Positions 40,779 to 49,900 of a stretch of 64,000 nucleotides of DNA are shown piece by piece. Within the stretch, counting starts at the first letter, position 1. Each line of letters opens with the position of its first letter. Source of the stretch: Phycisphaerae bacterium (lineage in GTDB: Bacteria > Planctomycetota > Phycisphaerae > Phycisphaerales > Phycisphaeraceae); assembly GCA_030425705.1 (NCBI GenBank), contig JAUHZU010000006.1:1-64000 (forward strand). Reading direction: 5' to 3'. The notes under the pieces are model-generated. The model searched no databases. It was not told the DNA's origin and saw nothing but the letters and a program-made list of their open reading frames with translations. Both the position numbers and the translations under genes were made by a program.

Positions 40779-41726
40779 ATGCCCCTTAGCCCCGACATCC
40801 GCGAACAGAAGGCCGGCCCGGTCAACGAGACCTCGGACGGGTTCACGCACACGCGGCGATGGAAGGTCTTCGCCCGGTCTGAGATGGAGGCCCGGGCGTT
40901 GATGGCGAAGCACCGCGCGGTGTTCATCGGCGCGCCCTGGTACACCACGTTCGGTGAGCGCCCCGACGCGTCGGTCGTCTGCCGCGGGCTACGGTTCGAG
41001 GGGGACCCGCCTGCACCACTCGGCGGATACGGCGACTACCTGGTTGAGGCCGACTACGAGCCGGCGGGCGCGGACGAGGCGGTGATCGGCGGGCCCCCGA
41101 AGTACCGGCTCCAGACCTCCCTGGTCAGCCAGCCCGTCGACATCGACACCGACGGAGACCCGATCACGAACTCGGCCGGCGAGCCGATCGATCCGCCGCT
41201 CACGGCGGACACCGACCAGGAGGTCCTCGTCGTGGAGTGGTGGGCCAAGTACGCGTCCCTCTCCGCGGCGTACCAGGAGGTGCGGCCCTACCGCAACGCG
41301 AAGAACCTAGTGACCTGGCAGGGGGCCCCCAAGGGCTCCATGCGGTGCCGGGGCGTCAACCACGTCGACGACGTCGTGGTCAGCGACGGGATATGGGTGA
41401 AGTTCAACACCCAGATGGAGTACCGCGAGCCGATCGACACGTCGACGTTCCCGGCCGTGGTCAAGGACAAGGACGGCGCGACGCAGAGCGGTGAGCTGGA
41501 GGGATGGGACACGCTGTACGCCGACCGCGGCACCCGCAAGAAGGGGCCGGTCGTGGCGACGATCCAGACGTACTTCCCGATCATGACCAGCGACGGCACC
41601 GAGCCGGTGCGCGAGCCGGTGAATCTGGATGGCGACGGGGCCCCCCTGGCCAGCTCCGCGACGCCGGTGGCGATCGTCCGCCGGCTGTCGGGCAAGTACC
41701 TCAACTTCAGCGCGCTGGGGATCTGA
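40779..41726 (+). CDS. Tail protein after the tape measure, unknown
   Basis: The product has 315 residues and is beta-rich with many aromatic residues (EVRPYRNAKNLVTWQGAPKG, VWVKFNTQMEY-like region). It takes the place of distal tail/gpM-gpL type proteins, but I recognise no family. GACACC rather than a strong ribosome site precedes the ATG. Confidence 0.65.
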   Translation: MPLSPDIREQKAGPVNETSDGFTHTRRWKVFARSEMEARALMAKHRAVFIGAPWYTTFGERPDASVVCRGLRFEGDPPAPLGGYGDYLVEADYEPAGADEAVIGGPPKYRLQTSLVSQPVDIDTDGDPITNSAGEPIDPPLTADTDQEVLVVEWWAKYASLSAAYQEVRPYRNAKNLVTWQGAPKGSMRCRGVNHVDDVVVSDGIWVKFNTQMEYREPIDTSTFPAVVKDKDGATQSGELEGWDTLYADRGTRKKGPVVATIQTYFPIMTSDGTEPVREPVNLDGDGAPLASSATPVAIVRRLSGKYLNFSALGI

Positions 41727-42271
41727 TGCCCGAAGAGTACCCCGTCGACATGACGATCGATGACGCGCGGATCCTCGCGGAGACGATCCGCGCGATGCGT
41801 AACGTCCGCGGGGCCGGCGGGATCACGGTGACATGGACGCCGGGCGGGGGGTTGACGATCTCCGGCCCCGGGAAGGGGCGGCCCCAGCCGGCCGGCACCC
41901 TAATCAAGCGGATGGTCGTCAAGTCGATCGAGAACGACTACCTGGTCTGCCGCGCCCTGGACGGCGACGACACCGAAACCGCCCAGGACATCGCCGTCGC
42001 TAAGCAGCCGGAGCTGCGTCACCACAAGGACTACTACCCGAACGTCTCGGTCCTCACGACCATCGACGAGCAGGAGGTCACGGTAACAGTCAGCGGTGAG
42101 GCCGAGACGTGGATCCTCCCGAGCGAGCTGGAGTACGTCGCGAACACGACCCATATCCTGGCGGCGCGAGTCGGCAAGACAGGGGTCCAGACCGACGACG
42201 ACCCGGCCGAGGAGATCTACTGGATGGACCTCAACGGCGCGGGCCGGGTGTGGATCAAGGACGAGAGCTGA
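41726..42271 (+). CDS. Tail-region protein, unknown
   Basis: The product has 181 residues. A Gly-rich start (GGITVTWTPGGGLTISGPGK) is followed by an OB-like beta domain (VKSIENDYLVCRALDGDD). The latter form is common in phage proteins that cap tail fibres or tip structures. It is linked by one-base overlaps on both sides. Confidence 0.65.
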   Translation: MPEEYPVDMTIDDARILAETIRAMRNVRGAGGITVTWTPGGGLTISGPGKGRPQPAGTLIKRMVVKSIENDYLVCRALDGDDTETAQDIAVAKQPELRHHKDYYPNVSVLTTIDEQEVTVTVSGEAETWILPSELEYVANTTHILAARVGKTGVQTDDDPAEEIYWMDLNGAGRVWIKDES

Positions 42272-42789
42272 TGGCCCCACCCAGCGTCTACTGTGGGACG
42301 GCGGTGTTGCGTGGGGACACGGTCCGCCGATGCGCGATCTGCCTGCCGTCAATCGAGGTTGAGATCGACGGCATCACGCCTTGCGCGTGCCACGATGCGG
42401 GCAGCGGGTTTTACTACGTCGCATCGTGGGGCCTGGACCCGAACGGGACGCACCTGGTCGACCTGGACAACGAGCTGGACGGGGTGTGCTACTACCCCGA
42501 GGTCGGGACCGGGACGATCGCCGGGCTCAACGTCCAGAATTACACCGACCCGGCCTGCACCAATCCCACGTTTTCATCCAACCCGTCGTTTGGCCTGACT
42601 GTTAGGATCAACAAAGTGTCGGGCAAGATCGTATATGCCGCGCTCGGTGCGGGCGGGGTGGGGTTCATTTTCCTGTGGACGGGCGAGGCCGATTTCGGTG
42701 ACGTGTTGAACAACTCGATCACATCATGCCCGGCGGGGACGGGCACGGCCAAGGCCTACGGAGGGACGATGGTGATCAACCGACCATGA
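42271..42789 (+). CDS. Tail-region protein, unknown
   Basis: The product has 172 residues. A cysteine-bearing N-terminus (RRCAICLPSIEVEIDGITPC, ACHD) precedes a beta-rich remainder. It is found in the one-base-overlap chain at the end of the tail module. No family is recognised. Confidence 0.65.
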   Translation: MAPPSVYCGTAVLRGDTVRRCAICLPSIEVEIDGITPCACHDAGSGFYYVASWGLDPNGTHLVDLDNELDGVCYYPEVGTGTIAGLNVQNYTDPACTNPTFSSNPSFGLTVRINKVSGKIVYAALGAGGVGFIFLWTGEADFGDVLNNSITSCPAGTGTAKAYGGTMVINRP

Positions 42790-43124
42790 TGCGCGTGTCC
42801 CCCGATGGCCGGAGCGTTCGGATCGATCTGCCGCAGCTCGCGGCCGAGCTCGAGCTGGGGGCCGACGTCGACGGGCCGGTGTTCGATCAGCACGGGCGGC
42901 GAATCGGCCGGTTGCAGACGCGGGTGAAGGACACGGCCGAACTGGTCGCGGAGCGTGCCGCGGTGTGTCGAGAGTGCGAGGGTGGTGGGCCGGGGGCGGT
43001 GCGTCTTACGGTGGCTGGGCACGTTCTCAACCGCGTGAATTGTCGGCCGGCCGGGTGCGGCCAGCTGTCGCTGGTGAGCGGCCGTTGTGTGTTACAGAAG
43101 TGGCCAGGTAAACGAGGTGATTGA
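42786..43124 (+). CDS. Small cysteine-containing protein, unknown
   Basis: The product has 112 residues. It has a beta start (GRSVRIDLPQLAAELELG) and a Cys-rich second half (VCRECEGGG, NCRPAGCGQLSLVSGRC). ATGATG at 42786 overlaps the preceding stop region by 4 bases. Confidence 0.65.
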   Translation: MMRVSPDGRSVRIDLPQLAAELELGADVDGPVFDQHGRRIGRLQTRVKDTAELVAERAAVCRECEGGGPGAVRLTVAGHVLNRVNCRPAGCGQLSLVSGRCVLQKWPGKRGD

Positions 43125-43126
43125 AC

Positions 43127-43474
43127 ATGGCAGGCAAGATGACCATCCCCGTGGTACGCGACACCGACTACGAGGTCGGCGCTCGGCTCGAGCTGGAGAT
43201 CGACTCGGCCGTCCAGCCCGACCTCATCCAGATGTGGGACACGCCGTCGCAGCGTCAGGAGGCCCTCGGCGAGACGCCCGACCCGCTGCTGCACCAGACG
43301 CTCGCGCGGTTCCCAGCCGGCGACTACTCGGTCCGGCTGCGCGGGATCGACCTGGCCGGCAACATCGGATCGTGGAGCACGGCGCAGACGATCAGGCACC
43401 GGCCTCAACCCGAGGCGCCAACAGACCTGGCGATCGTGGGGACCGAGCTGCAGGGGAACTGGGAAGACGTCTAA
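43127..43474 (+). CDS. Small Ig/FN3-like protein at the end of the late operon
   Basis: The product has 115 residues. DYEVGARLELEIDSAVQPDL, SVRLRGIDLAGNIGSWS and a C-terminal IVGTELQGNWEDV form an FN3-like strand pattern common in phage tail tips. GAGGTGA stands 8 bases before ATG 43127; TTG 43121 is a weaker alternative. It is convergent with the next minus-strand gene, which it meets at the stop codons. Confidence 0.65.
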   Translation: MAGKMTIPVVRDTDYEVGARLELEIDSAVQPDLIQMWDTPSQRQEALGETPDPLLHQTLARFPAGDYSVRLRGIDLAGNIGSWSTAQTIRHRPQPEAPTDLAIVGTELQGNWEDV

Positions 43475-44070
43475 CCCAGGGCAACTGCGGTACGCCCAGT
43501 GTTGGTAGCGATGTCCCGTAGAGCGAACAGCACTTCGCCCGACGCCATGATGAACACGCCGGAGATGATGGGCACGAAGGATGTCAGCAGACCCAAGAGG
43601 CCGGCGAACAGCGCGGCCCCGGCCGCGGCGTCTGCGTTCTGCGACCCGCCCGACCCCGCAATCCCGATCATGCCGAGCAAGCTGATGAGGATGACAAGCA
43701 CCCCGACAGCCGCCACCACCGCGCCCAGAATGCGAGTCACCCAGGCCACGATGGTGAGCATGGGGTACGCGGCTTCGCGTTTTCTGCGCCTGGCTGGAGA
43801 CGATCGTCTGGGGGGCCGGGGGTGTTCCTCGGCCGGCCCATCAACCTGGTCTTCAATGTGGAATCCGTAGTCCCGGGCGGGCGGAGGTTCGGGCAGGCCA
43901 TCATCGGTGGGTGGCGGTGGCGTACTCGGCCGGGATGGCGGGACGGTTTCAGCGGCCTTGGCGGGGATCTGCATCTTGCTGCCACACGCCTTGCACCTCG
44001 ATGCTTTCCCAGCGTGCTTGCCGTCGACGTGATAGCTCTTGTCACAGGATGGGCAATTGAAACGAATCAT
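43471..44070 (-). CDS. MJ0042-type zinc-ribbon membrane protein (lysogenic cargo)
   Basis: The product has 199 residues. An N-terminal zinc ribbon (MIRFNCPSCDKSYHVDGKHA, SRCKACGSKM) is followed by a Pro-rich linker and three hydrophobic segments (ILGAVVAAVGVLVILISLLG and two more). This architecture is typical of planctomycete chromosomal proteins, so it looks like host-derived cargo. GGGAGC precedes the ATG. Opposite orientation and edge position suggest expression in the lysogen. Confidence 0.8.
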   Translation of the reverse strand: MIRFNCPSCDKSYHVDGKHAGKASRCKACGSKMQIPAKAAETVPPSRPSTPPPPTDDGLPEPPPARDYGFHIEDQVDGPAEEHPRPPRRSSPARRRKREAAYPMLTIVAWVTRILGAVVAAVGVLVILISLLGMIGIAGSGGSQNADAAAGAALFAGLLGLLTSFVPIISGVFIMASGEVLFALRDIATNTGRTAVALG

Positions 44071-44138
44071 GTTGTGCTCCCGGGAGGCGGTGGAAAGGTG
44101 TCCAGCAGACTAGCGGCCCGCGGACCCCGCGCCAAGGG

Positions 44139-44357
44139 TCAGCTCTCATCGCGGATCCTGCGGAAGATCATCACCAGCAGCTCACGCGGCGTCAGGCCGG
44201 CGTACTCGCCGCGGTCGAGTCGTCTGCCGGCCTCGGCGACAATCCGTAGGGCTCGCTCTCGCTCAGCGTGAGTCGTCGTGTCCGTGCTCGACACGACCTG
44301 CGGCTGCCGCGGGCCGGCGGACGGGCGGTGGCTGGGATGGCGACCGTAGGCACGCAT
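44139..44357 (-). CDS. Possible small protein at the right prophage end
   Basis: The product has 72 residues; the C-terminal 45 are helical and protein-like (ERERALRIVAEAGRRLDRGE, YAGLTPRELLVMIFRRIRDE). The N-terminal 25 are low-complexity and an internal GTG may be the true start. No good ribosome site was found. Confidence 0.45.
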   Translation of the reverse strand: MRAYGRHPSHRPSAGPRQPQVVSSTDTTTHAERERALRIVAEAGRRLDRGEYAGLTPRELLVMIFRRIRDES

Positions 44358-44495
44358 GCCGCGAAGATAGCAGCCCGTCGCGGTTCAGGGAGGATTGAAT
44401 CTGACCCACTACCGGCGCTTGTCGGGCCGGAAAATTGGGATGTGGAAAAGATTTTTTTCAGCCCGCTGAGCAGCGATCATCCATTGACATACACC

Positions 44496-44541
44496 TTGCC
44501 AACGTGAATGTCGTGAGTTCAAATCTCATCACCCGCTTTCG
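44496..44541 (+). repeat. attR core, 46-bp direct repeat
   Basis: Identical to attL at 82-127. It carries the 3' part of tRNA-Gly without a 5' half, so no second tRNA is made. The chromosome resumes at 44542. Confidence 0.95.
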
Positions 44542-44565
44542 GAACCCCTCGGGCGGCAGCCCGCC

Positions 44566-44590
44566 CGCCGGCCACAAGCCGGCGTTTTTT
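44566..44590 (+). terminator. Original tRNA-Gly terminator, displaced by the prophage
   Basis: CGCCGGC (44566-44572) and GCCGGCG (44578-44584) pair perfectly over CACAA, followed by TTTTTT. It lies 43 bases past the tRNA 3' end in the empty-site arrangement. Confidence 0.85.
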
Positions 44591-44760
44591 GTGCCGGTAA
44601 GGCGCCACGCGGGTCTACGGGTCCGTGTAATCGGTACGAATCGATGGCGTCAAGGCCGGTAGAGACCGCTTCGATGCTATGCCGCAACGTGTTAAGACAG
44701 GTAAGCAGATGACCCCACGCTGATCATCGCACCGAATCCCGCTTTTATCGGGATTTAGCG

Positions 44761-44788
44761 TTGACACACGGCGAACTTATGAAATAAT
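44761..44788 (+). promoter_or_regulatory. Promoter of the PEP-CTERM gene
   Basis: Consensus TTGACA (44761-44766), 16 bp, AATAAT (44783-44788), then a 75-base leader. A hairpin AATCCCG/CGGGATT (44735-44755) lies just upstream. Confidence 0.75.
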
Positions 44789-44863
44789 CAAAGAAGTCAC
44801 ACTGGTGCGGGTTCCGCCCGCGTTGAATCGCTTTTTCCCCATTTCCCCCTCGGAGGCAGAATA

Positions 44864-45772
44864 ATGAAGACTCGCCAACTGCTCGCTGCAGCCCTCGCTG
44901 CCGGTTTCGTCGCCACGTCGGCGTCGGCCGCCATCATCGATGACAACTTCGACGTCGATTCCTCGGCCAACTACACCCAGGTCGATGACACCAACACGGC
45001 CACTGTCGCTAACCAGCTCGGTTCGTTCGACGGTACTGTGACCCATGCCTACGACTACAGCGCCGACGGCATCGCTGCCGCTCCAAACACCGTTGGTGGT
45101 ACAACGATCGGTCTGCGGATGACCGCGAACGACACGGGCGGTGCTGCTTCTCACGTTTCCCTGTTCCACAATACCGCAGTTTCTGGCGATTACACCGTGC
45201 AGGTCGATATCTACATGGGCGTAACGGGGTCTGGTGGTACTACTGAGTTTGCGAATGTCGGCGTTGGCAGCAGCGGCACCGACTACAACTCGATCTTTAC
45301 CCCGATCAGCGGCGACGGCAGGTTCCTCTCGATGACCGGTGAAGGTGGGTCCTCCTCGGACTACCGCCACTTCGTGAACGGCACCCCGGTCAATTCGGGC
45401 GACGCGACTTATCTCAATGACCTGAACACGACCAATGCGACTGGCGACACCTATCAGAATATCTACCCAAACACCGATTTCCCCGGCTCACCGGGTAACT
45501 CGTGGACCACGCTCCTGATCACCGTCAATGGAAGCACGATTACCTATTCACTGGACGGCACGGCTATCATTCAGGATACGATTGCAAGCCAGGCTGGCGA
45601 GACCGATGGTTTTGTGGGCCTGAGCTATGGTGATGTTTTTACCTCCATCGCTACCCCATTCCAGTCGCAGTTCGTCATCTACGACAACCTCGTCGTGACC
45701 CAGATCCCCGAGCCCGGCTCGCTGGCGCTGCTGGGCCTCGGTGGCCTCGCGATGCTGCGTCGCCGTCGCTGA
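44864..45772 (+). CDS. PEP-CTERM surface protein
   Basis: The 302-residue secreted protein has a signal peptide ending ATSASA, a beta-sandwich body of lectin/laminin-G type composition, and the C-terminal sorting signal IPEPGSLALLGLGGLAMLRRRR. PEP-CTERM signals are handled by exosortase, with display on or release from the envelope. CGGAGG precedes the ATG, and a strong promoter and a strong terminator (45802) make it a single-gene unit. Ligand unknown. Confidence 0.9.
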   Translation: MKTRQLLAAALAAGFVATSASAAIIDDNFDVDSSANYTQVDDTNTATVANQLGSFDGTVTHAYDYSADGIAAAPNTVGGTTIGLRMTANDTGGAASHVSLFHNTAVSGDYTVQVDIYMGVTGSGGTTEFANVGVGSSGTDYNSIFTPISGDGRFLSMTGEGGSSSDYRHFVNGTPVNSGDATYLNDLNTTNATGDTYQNIYPNTDFPGSPGNSWTTLLITVNGSTITYSLDGTAIIQDTIASQAGETDGFVGLSYGDVFTSIATPFQSQFVIYDNLVVTQIPEPGSLALLGLGGLAMLRRRR

Positions 45773-45801
45773 TCGACATGACGTATCCCACTGTCCTCCG
45801 A

Positions 45802-45832
45802 CGCCGCCCGGGTTAGACCGGGCGGCGTTTTT
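45802..45832 (+). terminator. Terminator of the PEP-CTERM gene
   Basis: CGCCGCCCGG (45802-45811) pairs with CCGGGCGGCG (45818-45827) over 6 bases; TTTTT follows. Confidence 0.95.
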
Positions 45833-45979
45833 CATGCCTCAGCAACGATTTTTGCGGTGTCTTTCATAAAAACGATGGACGCTGGGCTGGACACGCACTA
45901 CCATGCGGGAGTGGCAGGGTCAATCCCTAGTCTGTCCCGTCCCTCACGGCCCACCCACCCCTCGATCCCGGAGCGCCTC

Positions 45980-46822
45980 ATGCCGTACCCCCAAGTCGCC
46001 CGACCCTCGGACCGCCCGACCCGCTGTCCAGGTTTCACCCTGATCGAACTGCTCGTGGTGATCTCGATCATCGCGCTCTTGATCGCGATCCTGCTCCCCG
46101 CCCTCGGCGCGGCCCGCGCCGCTGCGCGGACGAGCCAGTCGCTGAGCAACACCCGGCAGATCTCGATCGCCGCGTTCACCTACCAGACCGATAGCAAGAG
46201 CTTCTACTTGCCGTATAAGGGCCTCAACAACAGCGCGAGCTATCTGGGCCTGCCGCCTTCCGAATTCCGTTGGGCCGGCAAACTGGTGAAAGACGGCTAC
46301 ATGCCGGGCATCGAGGCGTTTGTGTGCCCCGCGTTGGAGACAACACGGAATCTCCACCTGAATGCCGACCCGAGCAACGAGGCGGACAACCTCTGGTTCC
46401 GCGTGCACTACGGCATGAACAACACCTACCTGGGCTCGATGTTGCAGAGCCCGGCCTCGAGCTACCTGGTCGCGAACCAGGACGAGGCCAACACAACACC
46501 CCGTGCATCGCAGATCAAGAACCCGACCGAAACGATCTACTTTACGGATGCCTACAACCAGGCGTTGCTGTACGGTGCTTCGCTGGGCGTGCCCACGGGT
46601 CTGCAGATCGATGAACGTGTGGGCATCGACTACGTCTTCCCCGGCGCCGACCCCCCGGGCGTGGCGTATGGCCACGCGGATGCCCGGCACCTCGGGTCGA
46701 TCAATGTCGGCTGGGCCGACGGGCACGGCGACAACGTCAAGGTCGCCGACCCGACCGACTTCTGGGGCCCCGACGAACTGACCGACTACCGCGACGACGA
46801 TAACTACTGGGACCGTGAGTAG
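45980..46822 (+). CDS. Type II pseudopilin-like protein (prepilin N-methylation motif)
   Basis: The product has 280 residues from ATG 45980, with CCCGGAG upstream. A leader with [20 protein letters not shown] is the prepilin peptidase/methylation signal; cleavage is expected after the Gly before FTLIE. The C-terminal domain has [20 protein letters not shown], the planctomycetal pseudopilin 'H-x-GG-x-N-x-x-F-x-DGH' type ending. Such proteins are numerous in planctomycetes; exact role unknown. Confidence 0.9.
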   Translation: MPYPQVARPSDRPTRCPGFTLIELLVVISIIALLIAILLPALGAARAAARTSQSLSNTRQISIAAFTYQTDSKSFYLPYKGLNNSASYLGLPPSEFRWAGKLVKDGYMPGIEAFVCPALETTRNLHLNADPSNEADNLWFRVHYGMNNTYLGSMLQSPASSYLVANQDEANTTPRASQIKNPTETIYFTDAYNQALLYGASLGVPTGLQIDERVGIDYVFPGADPPGVAYGHADARHLGSINVGWADGHGDNVKVADPTDFWGPDELTDYRDDDNYWDRE

Positions 46823-46851
46823 GCCCGATCGCCTCGGCAGCATGGATGAAA

Positions 46852-46876
46852 AAAAACCCGCTTCGGCGGGGTTTTT
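46852..46876. terminator. Bidirectional terminator between convergent genes
   Basis: AAAAA-CCCGC-TTCG-GCGGG-G-TTTTT has a T run on either strand, serving both the pseudopilin gene and the leftward gene ending at 46902. Confidence 0.9.
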
Positions 46877-46901
46877 CATTGTCGCAGACAAGCCCAGTCC
46901 G

Positions 46902-49900
46902 CTACGCGAGACGTGATGGGCGGTCTCCCCGGAGCAGGGCGTCGCTGGGCCGGGCGGGGCGGTCCGTGGTTGGGGGCTGGAGCAGGTCGAAGCGTGCGGC
47001 GTTGTTGCGTGATGCGCCGAGCCCCGGCTGCGTGCCGAAGTCGATACCCGCCAACGCGGCGAGTTGAAGCGCGTCGGCCCGGGCAGGCGTCCCCGTCGTG
47101 GTTCGGTCCGGTGTGACGCCTGGCCCGGAGGTCAGGCCTGCGGCTGGTCGGGTCGCCGGGGTCGGGGTCCCGCGGTCCGGTCGGGTGGGTCGGGCTTCGG
47201 GGTCGCCTGTCGGTCGTTCCGTCTGACCCGGCCGTGTGGGTGCCGGCGTATCTGTCGTTCCGGAGCCGCTGCCGGTACCGTCGTCGCTCGGCGGCGTGGG
47301 TTCGTTGGGGTTGTCGTTGGAGGTCGGTTCCGGCGGCGGTGTGCCGTTGCCGAAGTGGTCGAGCACGACCTGCAGGTCGTCGGCGTTGACCTGGCCGTCG
47401 CCCGTCGCGTCGCCGCTGGCCAGGTCGCCGGGCGTGACGGCGTCGCCCCAGTGGGCGAGGAGGAGGTCAAGGTCCTCGATGCCGACAAAGCCGTCGCCGT
47501 TGAGGTCGCCGGGCACCAGGTCGATCTCGGCGAGGACGCGCGCCGCATCCGCGATCACGACGGTGCCACCGGTCGATCCCTGCGCGTCGAGGGTGATCGT
47601 GTTGGTCCCGGCCGCGAGGGTGAAGGTGCCCAGCGAGACCCAAGTCAGGCTGTTCTGGGTCTGGTCGATGAACACGGCCTGCGGGCCCGTTGCGGTAGAG
47701 ACGACATAGCGGGCGCTCGTCGCGCGGTTCGTACCAGCGCGGTACTGGACCTGCAGCTCGTACTCGCCGGCCGCCGGGGCCTCGAAGGTAAACACCGCGG
47801 TGGACGCCAGGCCGGTGTCCTCGAAGCGGTAGGTGCCGCCGTTGTAGCCGGTCGAGCCGGAGGTGGTCCAGGCCCCGGTCTCGGTGTATTCGGGGGCGGC
47901 GTTGTCGTTGTCGAGCACGAGGTTGACGACGATGCGGGAGGCGTCGAAGTCGAAGAAGTCCAGCACGCGGGCCATGACCTCGGCGCGGTCCTGCGCGGTG
48001 GTGATGGTCTCGAAGGGGAAGCCGAAGGTGACGACCGAGCCCGCTCCGGCGGCACCTTCGCGGACCACGCCCGCGCCGCCGCCTGTCCCGCCGACGTAGC
48101 TGAGCGCGAGGGACGAGCCCGCGGTCGGCGCGATCACATCCGGGAACTCGCTGTCGTAGAAGAGGGACCCGTCGTCGAAGCTGAACGACAGCCCGGCGAA
48201 GATCGACCCGGCCGCGCCGGTCACGGCATAGGTGCCCGCGTCGTCGGAGACATAGTCTGCGGCGAGCGTGTTGTTGTAGAACGACCGGCCGTTGTTGAGG
48301 TTGTCCAGGTCCCAGCCGACCTCGGCACCGGTGACAAACAGGTTCCCGCCACCGGTGATAAACGCGGCCGCGAACGATTGCTCGGTGGCGTTGAAGGTGT
48401 CGTCGCCGGTGGATTCCTCGCCGAGGACCCAGACGACCGTGTCGTAGTCGGCCAGGTTGACAGCGCCGGCGATGACCGCTTCGTTGCTCGCGCTGTCGAC
48501 GGCGATGCCGCCGCTGTAGTCGGCGATGGCCTCGGCGACCTGGACGCTGTAGTCGCCGGTGTTGCCGTAGCGGGTGCGGACCCGGTCGATAACGCTGCTG
48601 GTGTAGATGTCCTGCCGGAAGTTCTGCGAGCGTTCGAGCCGGTCGAAGCCGTTGACGATGAGGATGCGGCCGATCTGGGTCTGGGCGATGGTCGCGGAGA
48701 CCTCCCCGCCGGTGGATTCGCCGCCGGCGTTGACGGCGGCGACGCGGAAGTACCAGGGGTTGCCGTCCAGCTCGAGGCCGCTGAGCGTGACGGAGGTGGT
48801 TCCGCCGCCGCTGACGAAGGTGCCGCCGTCGAAGCCGTATCCGTTGCGGGAGGTGTAGACGCGGTAGCCGGTGGCGGGGTCGCCGAGCGCGCCGGAGGAG
48901 GCAGGCGGGCTCCAGTGGACGGTGACGGTGCCGTCGCCGTTGTTGACCGCGTAGACGCCGGCGGGCGCGTCGGGCGCGAAGGCGAGCGGGGTCTGGTTGC
49001 CGTCGACCGCGCGGAAGTAGCGGACCAGGCCCTGCACGGTGGCGCGGGCGACGGCGTCCCGGACATTGGGATCACGCATCAGCTCGGCGTCCAGCTCGTT
49101 GTCGTGGAACGCGGTCTCGACGATCGTTGCGTCGAACTCATTGTTGATGCGCAGGTTGTTGATCTCGCCGAACTCGATGTCGCTGCGGTCGAGGGTCGGG
49201 TTGCTGCGGTTGAACCAGTTGTGCTCGAAGGTGCCGTTGAGCGAGACCAGGTCGTCGTTGACCTCGGTGCCGAGCAGGTCGGCCAGGAGGAACTGGTTGG
49301 GCGTCGCGGTGGCGGGGTTGTTGTTGCCGTTGTAGAGCGCGAGCGTGCCGCGACCCGAGCCGCCCCCGGCGTTGGAGTGGTAGCTGACAAAGACGCGGTC
49401 GCTGAGCGAGCCGGACGCTTCACGGTTCATGTACTCGGCGAATCGCGGCGGGGCGCTGACGTTGGCCGAGCCGTCGTCGCTGCTGACACGGTACGCGCTG
49501 GTGGGGACGCCCTGGCTGTGGTCGACCTGCCACTGGATCCAGTAGAGCGAGGCCTCGTCTTCGCGCAGCTCGCCGGAGACCCCGCCGCCACGGTCGATGT
49601 CGCCCACGCCGTTGCCGAAGCGGATCATGTCGGCGATGACGACCCGGCCGGCCGTGGACGACCGGTTAGAGATGTCGACGTAGCTGTCGCTGCCCTGCTC
49701 GAAGTAGTAGGTGCCGAGGTAGACCATGCCGTTGCCCACGCGGGTGTGGTCAACGGTGACCTCGGTCGTGCCGCCGGCGTGGGTGACGCGGTAGAGCTGG
49801 TCCGGGGCGCGGTCCGAGCCGTAGCGGGTCCAGGCGTAGACGGGGTAGAAGCCGTCCTCGGGGATGTTGGGTCGGTAGCGGGCGTAGGCGGTCTCGGTCG

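Larger units (their letters stand above)
82..44541 (+). mobile_element. Integrated siphovirus-type prophage, about 44.5 kb
   Basis: The element is delimited by a perfect 46-bp direct repeat. It has a tyrosine integrase beside attL, an early replication block, and a late block in the order known from lambda (small and large terminase, W, portal, protease/capsid, tail Z/U/V-like genes, G/GT chaperone, tape measure, tip). A tape measure plus a tail chaperone frameshift and no contractile sheath gene argue for a long non-contractile tail. Apart from the frameshifted methyltransferase, all large genes are intact, so the prophage may be functional. No repressor or endolysin is recognised by motif. 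Confidence 0.95.

Noticed and set aside
44431-44495. TTGACA at 44484 as a promoter reading out of the prophage
   Set aside because: No -10 box at proper distance; it may instead be an integrase arm region.
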